In this document: positions 27,364-34,662 of the stretch, in pieces
Layout: each line of letters starts with the position of its first letter
How positions within the stretch are numbered: the first letter of the stretch is position 1
NCBI RefSeq assembly: GCF_001424645.1
Contig: NZ_LMQR01000001.1
Location: 1,546,149-1,610,148 of the forward strand
Direction of reading: 5' to 3'
DNA from: Frigoribacterium sp. Leaf415
GTDB taxonomy: Bacteria > Actinomycetota > Actinomycetes > Actinomycetales > Microbacteriaceae
Length of the DNA stretch: 64,000 nt
Position numbers and translations under genes: made by a program
The notes under the pieces: model-generated
What the model saw: only the letters and a program-made list of their open reading frames with translations
Databases searched by the model: none
What the model was told of the DNA's origin: nothing

Positions 27364-27401
27364 CGACACGCCGCTCATGTCTCCTTGGGTGCGGCGTGTC
27401 G
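27364..27401. terminator. Hairpin, 11-base stem, 16-base loop
   Basis: CGACACGCCGC pairs perfectly with GCGGCGTGTCG, 73 bases after the DUF1697 stop. It is a plausible terminator for the ptrB unit. Confidence 0.55.
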
Positions 27402-27411
27402 GGCCGCCGAT

Positions 27412-27510
27412 GTCGGGTTCGGCCCGCCGTCGGAGGGACGCACGGTCGGGTTCGGCCCGCCGCCCGAGGTACGCACGGTCGGGTCAGGCCCGTCGCCCGA
27501 GGGAAGCGCG
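27412..27510 (+). repeat. 33-base tandem repeat, three copies
   Basis: Units start at 27412, 27445 and 27478, each opening GTCGGGTTCGG or GTCGGGTCAGG and ending GCACG or GCGCG. The period is a multiple of 3, so a frame across it reads as an 11-residue repeat, but no start, ribosome site or known family supports translation. Confidence 0.8.
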
Positions 27511-27666
27511 ACCCGGCCGTCCTGACCCGGCCGTCCTGACCCGACCGGCGTCGGCGGGCCGTCCGAGAACGGGCGAGTCCGACGCATGCGGGCGGGCGAG
27601 ATCGACCGTCCGCCACGAACAAGCCCGTGTTCGGCCTCCGGCGCGGTCGGCGGCGGCACGCCCACC

Positions 27667-27694
27667 GGCCTCCGGCCTCCGGCCTCCGGCCTCC
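27667..27694 (+). repeat. Heptanucleotide repeat GGCCTCC x4
   Basis: Four perfect GGCCTCC copies end 4 bases before the CYTH-CHAD stop codon. Because 7 is not a multiple of 3, copy-number change would shift nothing coding here. Confidence 0.8.
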
Positions 27695-27698
27695 GCGG

Positions 27699-29309
27699 TC
27701 AGAGTCGTCGGGCAGCGCGGCGCAAGCGGCGGAGGGCGTCCTCGGCCTGCCGCACCTCGAGGATCGCCAGCACGCCGTAGCCGAAGGCGTCCTCGCCGGA
27801 CCGGTGGGCGAACGCCGCGACCTCGCGCACCGTCCGCACCGCGGCCAGGGCGTCCCGGTGCTCGCCGAGGGCGTCCTGCACGGCCTCGGCCCGGCGCGCA
27901 CGGCCGCGACCCGACCCGCTGCGGGGCCGATCGGCCTCGAGGGCGTACCGCAGCCGCCGGGCGGCCTTCCGCCCCGCGTGCAGGGCCGGGACCGCCTCCG
28001 CTCCGGTCTCGCGGTCCGTCGCGTCGAGGGCCGCGAGCCCCGCCCGGACGGCCCGCTTCGCCCGCTTCCGCTCGGCCCGCAGCCGCGCGGCCGAGAGCTC
28101 GGCCGCCGGGTCCGCCGCATGCTCCCCCGTCGCCGGAGCCGCCACGAGCGCGTCCACCGCGTCCAGCAGGTCGAACCAGGCGCCCGAGTCGAGCAGGCGT
28201 CGCACGTCACCGACGGCCTCGCCGCGTCGTTCGCCGAGCCGGGCGTCGAGCCGCCCCGTGGCCTGGGCGGCCACGAACCCCACCGGAGCCGAGGAGGCGC
28301 GGGTCGCCACCCGGCCCCGGGCCACCTCGACGTCGCGCGCGGCCCCCGTCACGTGGCCGACGTGGGCCGCACTCGCCACGACGGTCGCGGCCAGCCCCGG
28401 GTCGAGGACGCCGTCCCACACCGTCAGGAGGACGCGCAGCCGCCGCGTCGTCGTCCGGAGCCGGTGGACCGCGTCCGGCTCGTCGTCGCGCACGGCGGCG
28501 TCGACCGCGAGCAACTCGTCGCGCAGGCCCGCCGCGGCGGACGCGACGAAGGCCGCGGCCGACTTCTTCTTCGGGGCCGGGGCAGCCGGGGCCGTCGAGA
28601 CCTCCGCCCCGCTCGTGCCGTCGCCGGAGTCCGCCCCTGACACGGCCGGCTCGGAGCCCAGCCCGCGCGCGAGCTTCGACTTCGACGACGAGACCGACGC
28701 CCCGGCCGACTCGAGCCGTTCGGCGACGGCGTCGAGCAGCAGCTCGCCCTCGTCTCCGTCGACGCCCGGGGCCAGCTCGACCTCCCACTCGCGCCAGGTG
28801 CGCACCGCGGCCGTGTCGGGGTTCGACGCCCGCACGACGTCGTCGGCGAGCTCGGCCAGCTCGCGGCCCGAGCCGTCGAGCAGGCGGGTCACGGTGCGCG
28901 TCGTCTCGAGTCGCAGCACGGGGTGCACGGGCCGGCCCCGCAGCCGCGCCTCGACGAGCCGCCGCAGGGCGTCCGGCACGGGCTCGTCGGGGTCGCCGAG
29001 CGGCCAGTGGACCTCGCGGCGCCCGGACCTGCCGGCCGACGGCGGCAGCTTGAGGTGCCAGCCGGCGTCGCCACCGCCCTCGCGCCTCCTGAGGGTCGTC
29101 CGGGCCCCGAGCAACGTGTGGTCGACGGTGTCCCAGTAGGTCGCGGCGAGCTCGACGGGGTCGTCGTGCCCGAGGCCGACGACGACCGGCGCATCGGTGC
29201 CGGTGCCTCCCCCCACCCCGGCCAGGTCGGGCACCCCGGCACTCTCGTGGACGTCGTACTTGCGCTCGATTTCGGTCTGTTCGGTGCGGCGCGGGGATGC
29301 GGTGCTCAT
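27699..29309 (-). CDS. CYTH-CHAD domain protein (triphosphate/polyphosphate-associated)
   Basis: This 536-residue protein joins an N-terminal CYTH domain (EIERKY at the start, LRRREGG, WHLKLP, and a VHPVLRLETTRTVTRLLDG strand) to a C-terminal CHAD domain of about 280 residues rich in arginine and histidine-containing helices (VHRLRTTTRRLRVLL, GRKAARRLRYALEAD). CYTH domains bind or hydrolyse triphosphates and CHAD domains bind polyphosphate, so a role on polyphosphate is likely. A Ser/Ala/Pro linker of about 45 residues joins the two. The ATG at 29309 follows an in-frame GTG at 29312; TACAAC lies 6 bases before the ATG, an imperfect leaderless box. Confidence 0.88.
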   Translation of the reverse strand: MSTASPRRTEQTEIERKYDVHESAGVPDLAGVGGGTGTDAPVVVGLGHDDPVELAATYWDTVDHTLLGARTTLRRREGGGDAGWHLKLPPSAGRSGRREVHWPLGDPDEPVPDALRRLVEARLRGRPVHPVLRLETTRTVTRLLDGSGRELAELADDVVRASNPDTAAVRTWREWEVELAPGVDGDEGELLLDAVAERLESAGASVSSSKSKLARGLGSEPAVSGADSGDGTSGAEVSTAPAAPAPKKKSAAAFVASAAAGLRDELLAVDAAVRDDEPDAVHRLRTTTRRLRVLLTVWDGVLDPGLAATVVASAAHVGHVTGAARDVEVARGRVATRASSAPVGFVAAQATGRLDARLGERRGEAVGDVRRLLDSGAWFDLLDAVDALVAAPATGEHAADPAAELSAARLRAERKRAKRAVRAGLAALDATDRETGAEAVPALHAGRKAARRLRYALEADRPRSGSGRGRARRAEAVQDALGEHRDALAAVRTVREVAAFAHRSGEDAFGYGVLAILEVRQAEDALRRLRRAARRL

Positions 29310-29371
29310 CACCCCGTTGTAGTCGAGGGGGCTGGTCGGCCGCCTCCCGGACCCCGCGGGGCGCCCCGGCG

Positions 29372-29377
29372 TAGGGT
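29372..29377 (+). promoter_or_regulatory. -10 box TAGGGT of the maltokinase gene (leaderless)
   Basis: TAGGGT is followed by 6 bases (CGTCGC) and the ATG at 29384. Confidence 0.6.
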
Positions 29378-29383
29378 CGTCGC

Positions 29384-30739
29384 ATGAGCGATGTGGCCCC
29401 GAGCCTTGCCGGATGGATGGCGCGACAGCGCTGGTACGCGACGAAGGGACGGACGCCCGCCTTGCGGGTGATCGGCTCGTTCGAGGCCGAGGTGGACGAC
29501 GCCCTCGCCATGACGCTGCTGATCATCGACGAGGCGGCCGACGTCCCCGTCCTCTATCAGGTGCCCCTCGTGAGCCGAGCGACTCCCCTGCCCGGCGGCG
29601 ACGCGGCCTTCATCGGCTCCGCCGACGGTCGCTACCTCTACGACGGGCCGCACGACCCGGCCTACGCCCGTGAGCTGCTGCGCTCGATGTCGGCCGAGGC
29701 ACACGTGGCCGGTGCGGACGTCACGGTGGACGGCACACGCATCGTCGACCCCGGGCAGGTGCGCCGCTCGCGCGTCCTCTCGGGCGAGCAGTCGAACACG
29801 TCGATCGTCTACGACGTCGAGGGCGGCCCAGTCGACCAGGTCATCGCGAAGGTCTTCCGCGTGCTGCACCACGGCGACAACCCCGACGTCACCACCCAGG
29901 CCGCCCTGACCCGGGGCGGCTCGACCCACGTCCCCTCGTCGTTCGGCTCGCTGCGGGCGACCTGGCCCGACGTCGGACGCGAGGGCGGCACGGCCACCGG
30001 CCACCTCGCCTTCTCCCAAGAGTTCCTGCCCGGCCTCGAGGACGCCTGGCGCGTCGCCCTGACCGCCGCGGCCGACGGCACCGACTTCACCGCCGAGGCC
30101 CACGCGCTCGGCGTGGCCGTCGCCGAGGTGCACGCGACCCTCGCCACCGACCTCGGCACGGTGCCCGCCGGCGACGACGAGATCGCCGGGGCCCTGACGA
30201 GCATGCGTCGGCGCATCACGACCGCCGCGCGCGAGGTGCCGCAGATCGCCGAGCACGCCGACGCGATCGGAGCGGTCTACGACGCGGCCGAGCACCTGCA
30301 CTGGCCCGACCTGCAGCGCATCCACGGCGACCTGCACCTCGGCCAGGCCCTGCTCTCGCCCGAGCGCGGCTGGATGCTGATCGACTTCGAGGGCGAGCCC
30401 CTGCGGCCGATGCCCGAGCGCTCACGCCCCGACCTGCCGATCCGCGACATCGCGGGCATGCTGCGGTCCTTCGACTACGTCGCCGGCTCGCTTGCGCAAG
30501 AGGACGTCCCCGTCGACGCCAAGGCCTGGGCGCACGACGCCCGTCGCGCGTTCGTCGACGGGTACGTCGCCTCGTCCGGAGTCGACGTCCGTGCCGCCCG
30601 CGCCCTGCTCGACGCGTTCGAGATCGACAAGGCCGTGTACGAGGCGATCTACGAGAGCCGCAACCGGCCCGACTGGATCGACATCCCGCTCGCGGCCGTC
30701 GCCCGTCTCGCGGCACGCAGCGCCCCCGCCGCCGGCTGA
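29384..30739 (+). CDS. mak: Maltokinase (Mak/Pep2 type)
   Basis: This 451-residue kinase phosphorylates maltose to maltose-1-phosphate in the GlgE route from trehalose to alpha-glucan. The N-terminal cap begins LAGWMARQRWYATKGR, typical of Mak/Pep2. The kinase lobe has the nucleotide-site QSNTSIVYDV and the catalytic loop HGDLHLGQ from H314, then IDFEGEPLRPMPERSRPDLP, which is diagnostic of maltokinases. No glgE, glgB or treS is in the window, so it is a lone gene here. It converges with poxB across a repeat hairpin. The mRNA is probably leaderless. Confidence 0.88.
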   Translation: MSDVAPSLAGWMARQRWYATKGRTPALRVIGSFEAEVDDALAMTLLIIDEAADVPVLYQVPLVSRATPLPGGDAAFIGSADGRYLYDGPHDPAYARELLRSMSAEAHVAGADVTVDGTRIVDPGQVRRSRVLSGEQSNTSIVYDVEGGPVDQVIAKVFRVLHHGDNPDVTTQAALTRGGSTHVPSSFGSLRATWPDVGREGGTATGHLAFSQEFLPGLEDAWRVALTAAADGTDFTAEAHALGVAVAEVHATLATDLGTVPAGDDEIAGALTSMRRRITTAAREVPQIAEHADAIGAVYDAAEHLHWPDLQRIHGDLHLGQALLSPERGWMLIDFEGEPLRPMPERSRPDLPIRDIAGMLRSFDYVAGSLAQEDVPVDAKAWAHDARRAFVDGYVASSGVDVRAARALLDAFEIDKAVYEAIYESRNRPDWIDIPLAAVARLAARSAPAAG

Positions 30740-30780
30740 GCCGGGCGGGCAGGGTCGCGAGGCGTCCCGCGCGTCACGCA

Positions 30781-30824
30781 CCGCGCCTCCTGACCCCTCG
30801 AGAGCGAGGACGCAGGAGGCGCGG
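30781..30824. terminator. Bidirectional hairpin from an inverted pair of the AGGAGGCGCG repeat
   Basis: CCGCGCCTCCTG at 30781-30792 pairs with CAGGAGGCGCGG at 30813-30824. The loop contains a second perfect stem, CCTCG-AGAG-CGAGG. It lies between the converging maltokinase and poxB genes and is 9 bases from the poxB stop. Confidence 0.82.
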
Positions 30825-30832
30825 CGACGGTT

Positions 30833-32590
30833 TCAGGGACGGGGCACGTTGCGCAGGTTCGACCGCGCCATGGCCACGGCCTCGCCGGCCCCGCCGTTCA
30901 TGACGATCTTCGACATGGCGAGCGAGAAGCCCTTCACCTGGGCACCCGTGATCGTCGGCGGCAGCGACAGCGCCTTGGGGTCGGTCGCGATGTCGACCAG
31001 CGCCGGGCCCTCGTGCTCGAAGGCGGCCTCGTACGCGGCCCGTAGGTCGCGAGGGTCGTCGACGTGGACGGCGTGGATGCCGATCGCCCGCGCCACGGCG
31101 GCGTAGTCCGTGTAGGGCACGTCGACGCCGAAGTCGGGGAACCCGTCGACGAGCATCTCGAGCTTCACGAGGCCCAGCGTCGAGTTGTTGAAGACCACGA
31201 TCTTGACCGGCAGCTGGTACATCTGCGCCGTCACGAGCTCGCCCATCAGCATCGACAGTCCGCCGTCGCCCGAGATCGAGACGACCTGGCGGTCGGGGTA
31301 GGCCATCTGCGCGCCGAGCGCGTGCGGCAGGGCGTTGGCCATCGAGCCGTGCAGGTACGAACCGAAGATGCGACGGCGCGGGGTCGGTGTGACGTACCGG
31401 GCGGCCCACACGTTGCCCATGCCCGTGTCGGCGGTGAAGATCGCGTTGTCGGCGGCGACCTCGTCGAGCAGCGAGGCCGCGTACTCGGGGTGGATCGGCC
31501 GCATCTTCTCGACGTTCTTCGTGTAGGCCCCGACCGCACCCGTCATCAGCTTCTCGTGCTTCTTGAGCGTCTTGTCGAGGAACTTCCGGTTCTTCTTGCG
31601 GGTCACGAGCGGCATGAGCGCCCGTAGGGTCGGGGCGATCGCACCGTGCACGGGCACCTGCACGTCGGCGCGACGGCCGATGACGGCGGCGTCGACGTCG
31701 ACCTGCGCGATGGTCACCTTCGAGGCGTCGGGCAGGAACTGCGGATACGGGAAGTCGGTCCCGAGTAGCACGAGCAGGTCGGCGTCGTGGATGCCGGCGT
31801 GGGCGGCCCCGTAGCCGAGCAGGCCGGTCATGCCGACGTCGAACGGGTTGTCGTACTGGATGACGTCCTTGCCGCGCAGGCTGTGCCCGATCGGGGCGGC
31901 CACGAGGTCGGCCAGCGCGATGATCTCGTCGTGCGACCCGCGGCCGCCCTCGCCGACGAAGAACGCGACGGTGTCGGCCTGGTTGATGGCATCGGCCAGG
32001 GCCTGCACGTCGTGCCGGTCGGGCACGAGCTCGGGCGGGCGGACGCTGACGTACGCGGGCACCTTGCCGCCCGCGTCGAGCTCGGCGATGTCGCCCGGCA
32101 GCGTGATGACGCTGACGCCCTCGCCCGCCAGGGTGTGCCGGATCGCGCTGGCGACGACCATCGGCGACTGCTCGGCCGTCGAGATCATCTCGCTGTAGCC
32201 CGAGCACTCGACGAAGAGGCGGTCGGGGTGGGTCTCCTGGAAGTAGTCCGAGCCGATCATCGTGCTCGGGATGTGGCTCGCGATGGCCAGGACCTTGGCG
32301 CGGCTGCGGTGGGCGTCGTACAGGCCGTTGATCAGGTGCAGGTTGCCCGGCCCGCACGACCCGGCGCAGACGGCGAGTTCGCCGCTCATCTGGGCGTCGC
32401 CCGAGGCCATGAACGCCGCGGCCTCCTCGTTGCGGACGTGGATCCAGTCGATCCCGCCCTTCGCCGACCCGCCGGTGCGACGCACGGCGTCGACGATCGG
32501 GTTCAGGCTGTCGCCGACGATGCCGTAGATGCGCCGGACCCCGGCGGTGACGAGCTGGGCGATGATCTGGTCGGCGACCGTGTCTGCCAT
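30833..32590 (-). CDS. poxB: Pyruvate dehydrogenase (quinone)/pyruvate oxidase, PoxB type
   Basis: This 585-residue thiamine-diphosphate enzyme converts pyruvate to acetate and CO2 with electrons passed to the quinone pool. The N-terminal Pyr domain has HVRNEEAAAFMASGDAQ with the catalytic glutamate, then CAGSCGPGNLHLINGLYDA. The central FAD-type domain follows, and the PP domain has GDGGLSMLMGELVTA leading to FNNSTLG, the GDG-N cofactor motif. Acetolactate synthase and other relatives are less likely because of the PoxB-specific SCGPGNLHLINGL and MIGSDYFQETHP segments. The ATG at 32590 has a GAAGGGA ribosome binding site. Confidence 0.88.
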   Translation of the reverse strand: MADTVADQIIAQLVTAGVRRIYGIVGDSLNPIVDAVRRTGGSAKGGIDWIHVRNEEAAAFMASGDAQMSGELAVCAGSCGPGNLHLINGLYDAHRSRAKVLAIASHIPSTMIGSDYFQETHPDRLFVECSGYSEMISTAEQSPMVVASAIRHTLAGEGVSVITLPGDIAELDAGGKVPAYVSVRPPELVPDRHDVQALADAINQADTVAFFVGEGGRGSHDEIIALADLVAAPIGHSLRGKDVIQYDNPFDVGMTGLLGYGAAHAGIHDADLLVLLGTDFPYPQFLPDASKVTIAQVDVDAAVIGRRADVQVPVHGAIAPTLRALMPLVTRKKNRKFLDKTLKKHEKLMTGAVGAYTKNVEKMRPIHPEYAASLLDEVAADNAIFTADTGMGNVWAARYVTPTPRRRIFGSYLHGSMANALPHALGAQMAYPDRQVVSISGDGGLSMLMGELVTAQMYQLPVKIVVFNNSTLGLVKLEMLVDGFPDFGVDVPYTDYAAVARAIGIHAVHVDDPRDLRAAYEAAFEHEGPALVDIATDPKALSLPPTITGAQVKGFSLAMSKIVMNGGAGEAVAMARSNLRNVPRP

Positions 32591-32661
32591 GGTGTTCCCT
32601 TCGTGGTGCGTGCTGGTACGCCTCCCAGCCAACTCCCCCGGCGCTCACCGCCGACCGGGCT

Positions 32662-32667
32662 TAGCCT
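32662..32667 (+). promoter_or_regulatory. -10 box TAGCCT of the mycoredoxin gene (leaderless)
   Basis: TAGCCT is followed by 6 bases (GGGGCC) and the ATG at 32674. Confidence 0.6.
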
Positions 32668-32673
32668 GGGGCC

Positions 32674-32946
32674 ATGAGCGACATCGCGAGCACGTACGTC
32701 CCCGACTCCGGCAGCATCACCATGTTCAGCACCTCGTGGTGCGGCTACTGCGCCCGACTCAAGCAGCAGCTCGGCAAGCAGGGCATCGCCTTCACCGAGG
32801 TCAACATCGAAGAGGTGCCGGGCACGGCCGAGATCGTCGAGAAGGCCAACGGCGGCAACCAGACCGTGCCGACGATCATCTACCCCGACGGCTCGACGGC
32901 CACGAACCCGTCGCTCGCCGACGTGCAGGCCAAGCTCGGTCTCTGA
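32674..32946 (+). CDS. mrx1: Mycoredoxin
   Basis: This 90-residue thioredoxin-fold protein reduces mycothiol mixed disulfides in actinobacteria. The N-terminal beta strand TMFSTSW leads to the CGYC active site at residues 23-26, the form found in mycoredoxin-1. The fold ends with GGNQTVPTIIYPDG, which contains the cis-proline, and then SLADVQAKLGL. Length and motif fit Mrx1 rather than a thioredoxin (CGPC) or glutaredoxin (CPYC). It is transcribed with or next to the epimerase gene 10 bases downstream. Confidence 0.9.
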   Translation: MSDIASTYVPDSGSITMFSTSWCGYCARLKQQLGKQGIAFTEVNIEEVPGTAEIVEKANGGNQTVPTIIYPDGSTATNPSLADVQAKLGL

Positions 32947-32956
32947 CATCGCGATC

Positions 32957-34012
32957 GTGGGTTCGACCGGCGTGGGCTCGGCCTCGGCCTCGGCCCCGGC
33001 CCCGGTGCGTCCGCTCCGCCTGCTGGCGCTCGGCGGCACCGCCTGGCTCGGCCGGACGATCGTCGAGGCGGCCCTCGGGCGTGGTCACGACGTCACGTGT
33101 CTCGCCCGGGGCGCGTCGGGCGGCGTGCCCGAGGGCGCGACGTTCGTGCGGGCCGACCGCGGCACGTCCGGGGCGTACGACCCCGTGGTCGAGGGCGGGC
33201 GACGCTGGGACGCGGTCGTCGACCTGGGTCGCGACGCGTCGCACGTCCGGGACGCCGTGGCGGTGCTCGAGCCGGCCAGCGCCTCCTTCGTCTTCGTGTC
33301 GAGCGTCAGCGTCTACGCCGACACGGCCACCACCGGGGCCGACGAGTCGGCAGCCCTCGTCGACGCCGACGAGGCGGATTACGGCGGGTCCAAGGTCGCG
33401 GCCGAGCGGGCCGTCGTCGACGCGTTCGGCGCCGACCGGTCGCTGATCGTGCGCGCAGGGCTCATCGGCGGACCGGGCGACCACACGGGTCGCACCGGCT
33501 GGTGGCCGCTCCGCTTCGCCCGGGCTGCCGCGTCGACCGCGCCCGACCCGGTGCTCGTGCCGGACGTCCCCGGTCTCGACGTGCAGCCCGTGGACGTGCG
33601 CGACCTCGCGAGCTGGATCGTCCTGGCCGCCGAGCGCGGCCTCTCGGGAACGATCGACGCGGTGGGCGAGCGGCAGTCGCTGGTCGACCACCTCGCCGCG
33701 GCCCGTCGGGTCGCCGGGCACACGGGCGAGGTCGTCCCGGTCGACGAGGCCTGGCTCGAGGCGCACGAGGTCGGGCCGTGGGCCGGGCCCCGGTCGATGC
33801 CCCTCTGGGTGCCCGTCGCCACGCACGCGGGCTTCGGTGCCCGGTCAGGAGGCGCGGGTCGGGCCGCGGGCCTCGTGCCGCGCCCCGTGGACGAGACGCT
33901 GCGCGACGTCCTCGCGTGGGAACTCTCGCGTCCCGGCCCGGTCGGCCCCCACGGCGCGGGGCTCGAGCCCGACGACGAACGCGACCTGCTCGCCGCCGCC
34001 CGCGCCCGCTGA
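32957..34012 (+). CDS. NAD-dependent epimerase/dehydratase-like protein
   Basis: This 351-residue protein of the extended short-chain dehydrogenase type has LLALGGTAWLGRTIVEAALGRGHDVTCLARG as a Rossmann NAD site near its start, in place of the usual GxxGxxG. FVFVSSVSVYAD and YGGSKVAAERAV supply the catalytic Ser and a YxxxK pair. The N-terminal 16 residues are a low-complexity Ala/Ser/Pro stretch from a GGCCTC-like repeat. The GTG at 33005 (VRPLRLLALGG) is a credible alternative start. It probably is transcribed from the mycoredoxin promoter. One repeat copy lies inside at 33847-33856. Confidence 0.75.
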   Translation: MGSTGVGSASASAPAPVRPLRLLALGGTAWLGRTIVEAALGRGHDVTCLARGASGGVPEGATFVRADRGTSGAYDPVVEGGRRWDAVVDLGRDASHVRDAVAVLEPASASFVFVSSVSVYADTATTGADESAALVDADEADYGGSKVAAERAVVDAFGADRSLIVRAGLIGGPGDHTGRTGWWPLRFARAAASTAPDPVLVPDVPGLDVQPVDVRDLASWIVLAAERGLSGTIDAVGERQSLVDHLAAARRVAGHTGEVVPVDEAWLEAHEVGPWAGPRSMPLWVPVATHAGFGARSGGAGRAAGLVPRPVDETLRDVLAWELSRPGPVGPHGAGLEPDDERDLLAAARAR

Positions 34013-34070
34013 AGACGACCGGCGCGGCAGGCCGGCACGTCGTCCCGGATCGTGACACCCGGGGATGCAG

Positions 34071-34134
34071 GAACGGGCGAGTCCGTGTCGGACGGTCCGT
34101 CTCGACGGACCGTCGGGCACGAACCCGCCCGTTC
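34071..34134. terminator. Long hairpin between converging genes, containing a shared 15-mer
   Basis: The outer arms (34071-34087 and 34118-34134) pair at 15 of 17 positions. The inner part is a 10-base perfect inverted repeat, ACGGTCCGTC with GACGGACCGT. The left arm starts GAACGGGCGAGTCCG, found exactly at 27567-27581 too. It lies between the epimerase and VOC genes. Confidence 0.7.
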
Positions 34135-34148
34135 TGCGGGCGCTGAGG

Positions 34149-34544
34149 TCAGTCCTGTGCCGGCGGGGCGAAGAACTCGATCTGGTTGCCGTCGGGGTCC
34201 TTGATCATCAGGGCGTGGCCGAAGTCGACGTCCTGCAGGTCGGACTCGATGCCGACGGACGTGGCGTGCTCCTGCCAGGCGACGACGCCGGCGCGGTCGG
34301 TCACGGCGAGACCGATGTGGTCGAGCCCGGGGACGGTCGGATCGAAGGCCGCGGACGAACCGTCGGTGTAGGCCGTCACCCCGAGGATCTGGCCGTTGCC
34401 GACGGAGAAGATGCGGCGGTCGAGGCCGTCGAGCTCGATGCGGCCGACCGGGCCGGCACCGAGCAGCTTCTCGTAGAAGGCGAGGCTCGCGTCGAGGTCG
34501 GAAACGGTGATGGCGACGTGGGCGTAGCCGGAGAGTTCGGGCAT
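34149..34544 (-). CDS. VOC-family (glyoxalase/bleomycin-resistance-like) protein
   Basis: This 131-residue protein of the vicinal oxygen chelate fold has two betaalphabetabetabeta modules. The first begins YAHVAITVSDLDASLAFYEKLLG and the second DHIGLAVTDRAGVVAWQEHA. The closing LMIKDPDGNQIEFFAPP holds the metal-ligand glutamate, and the histidines in HVAI and DHIG are the other likely ligands. VOC proteins include glyoxalases, dioxygenases and antibiotic-binding proteins, and the sequence does not decide among them. The ATG at 34544 has an AGGAG ribosome binding site. Confidence 0.87.
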   Translation of the reverse strand: MPELSGYAHVAITVSDLDASLAFYEKLLGAGPVGRIELDGLDRRIFSVGNGQILGVTAYTDGSSAAFDPTVPGLDHIGLAVTDRAGVVAWQEHATSVGIESDLQDVDFGHALMIKDPDGNQIEFFAPPAQD

Positions 34545-34662
34545 GGGGTGCTCCTTCGGTGGTCGGGTGTTCTCCGACCACCGAACCCCTGCCCGCTGGG
34601 AGGGCACGGAACGGGGTACCGATCGGGGGTCGCGTCCGTCGTCGACGCGACCCCCGGCCGGG

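Larger units (their letters stand above)
27292..27698. other. Gene-free, repeat-rich region between converging genes
   Basis: These 407 bases separate DUF1697 and CYTH-CHAD. They hold an 11-base-stem hairpin (CGACACGCCGC at 27364-27374 with GCGGCGTGTCG at 27391-27401), a 33-base tandem repeat, a doubled 14-base unit at 27511-27538, a 15-mer shared with the 34071 hairpin, and a heptanucleotide repeat. Open frames through the area are only the repeats read in several frames and have no family resemblance. Confidence 0.7.

Noticed and set aside
27412..27510. 33-base repeats considered as a CRISPR array
   Set aside because: The units are directly adjacent with no unique spacers, only three copies, no dyad and no cas genes nearby.
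27340..27525. Possible small Pro/Gly-rich peptide with 11-residue repeats
   Set aside because: The repeat also stays open in other frames on both strands, there is no convincing ribosome site or leaderless box and no known family.
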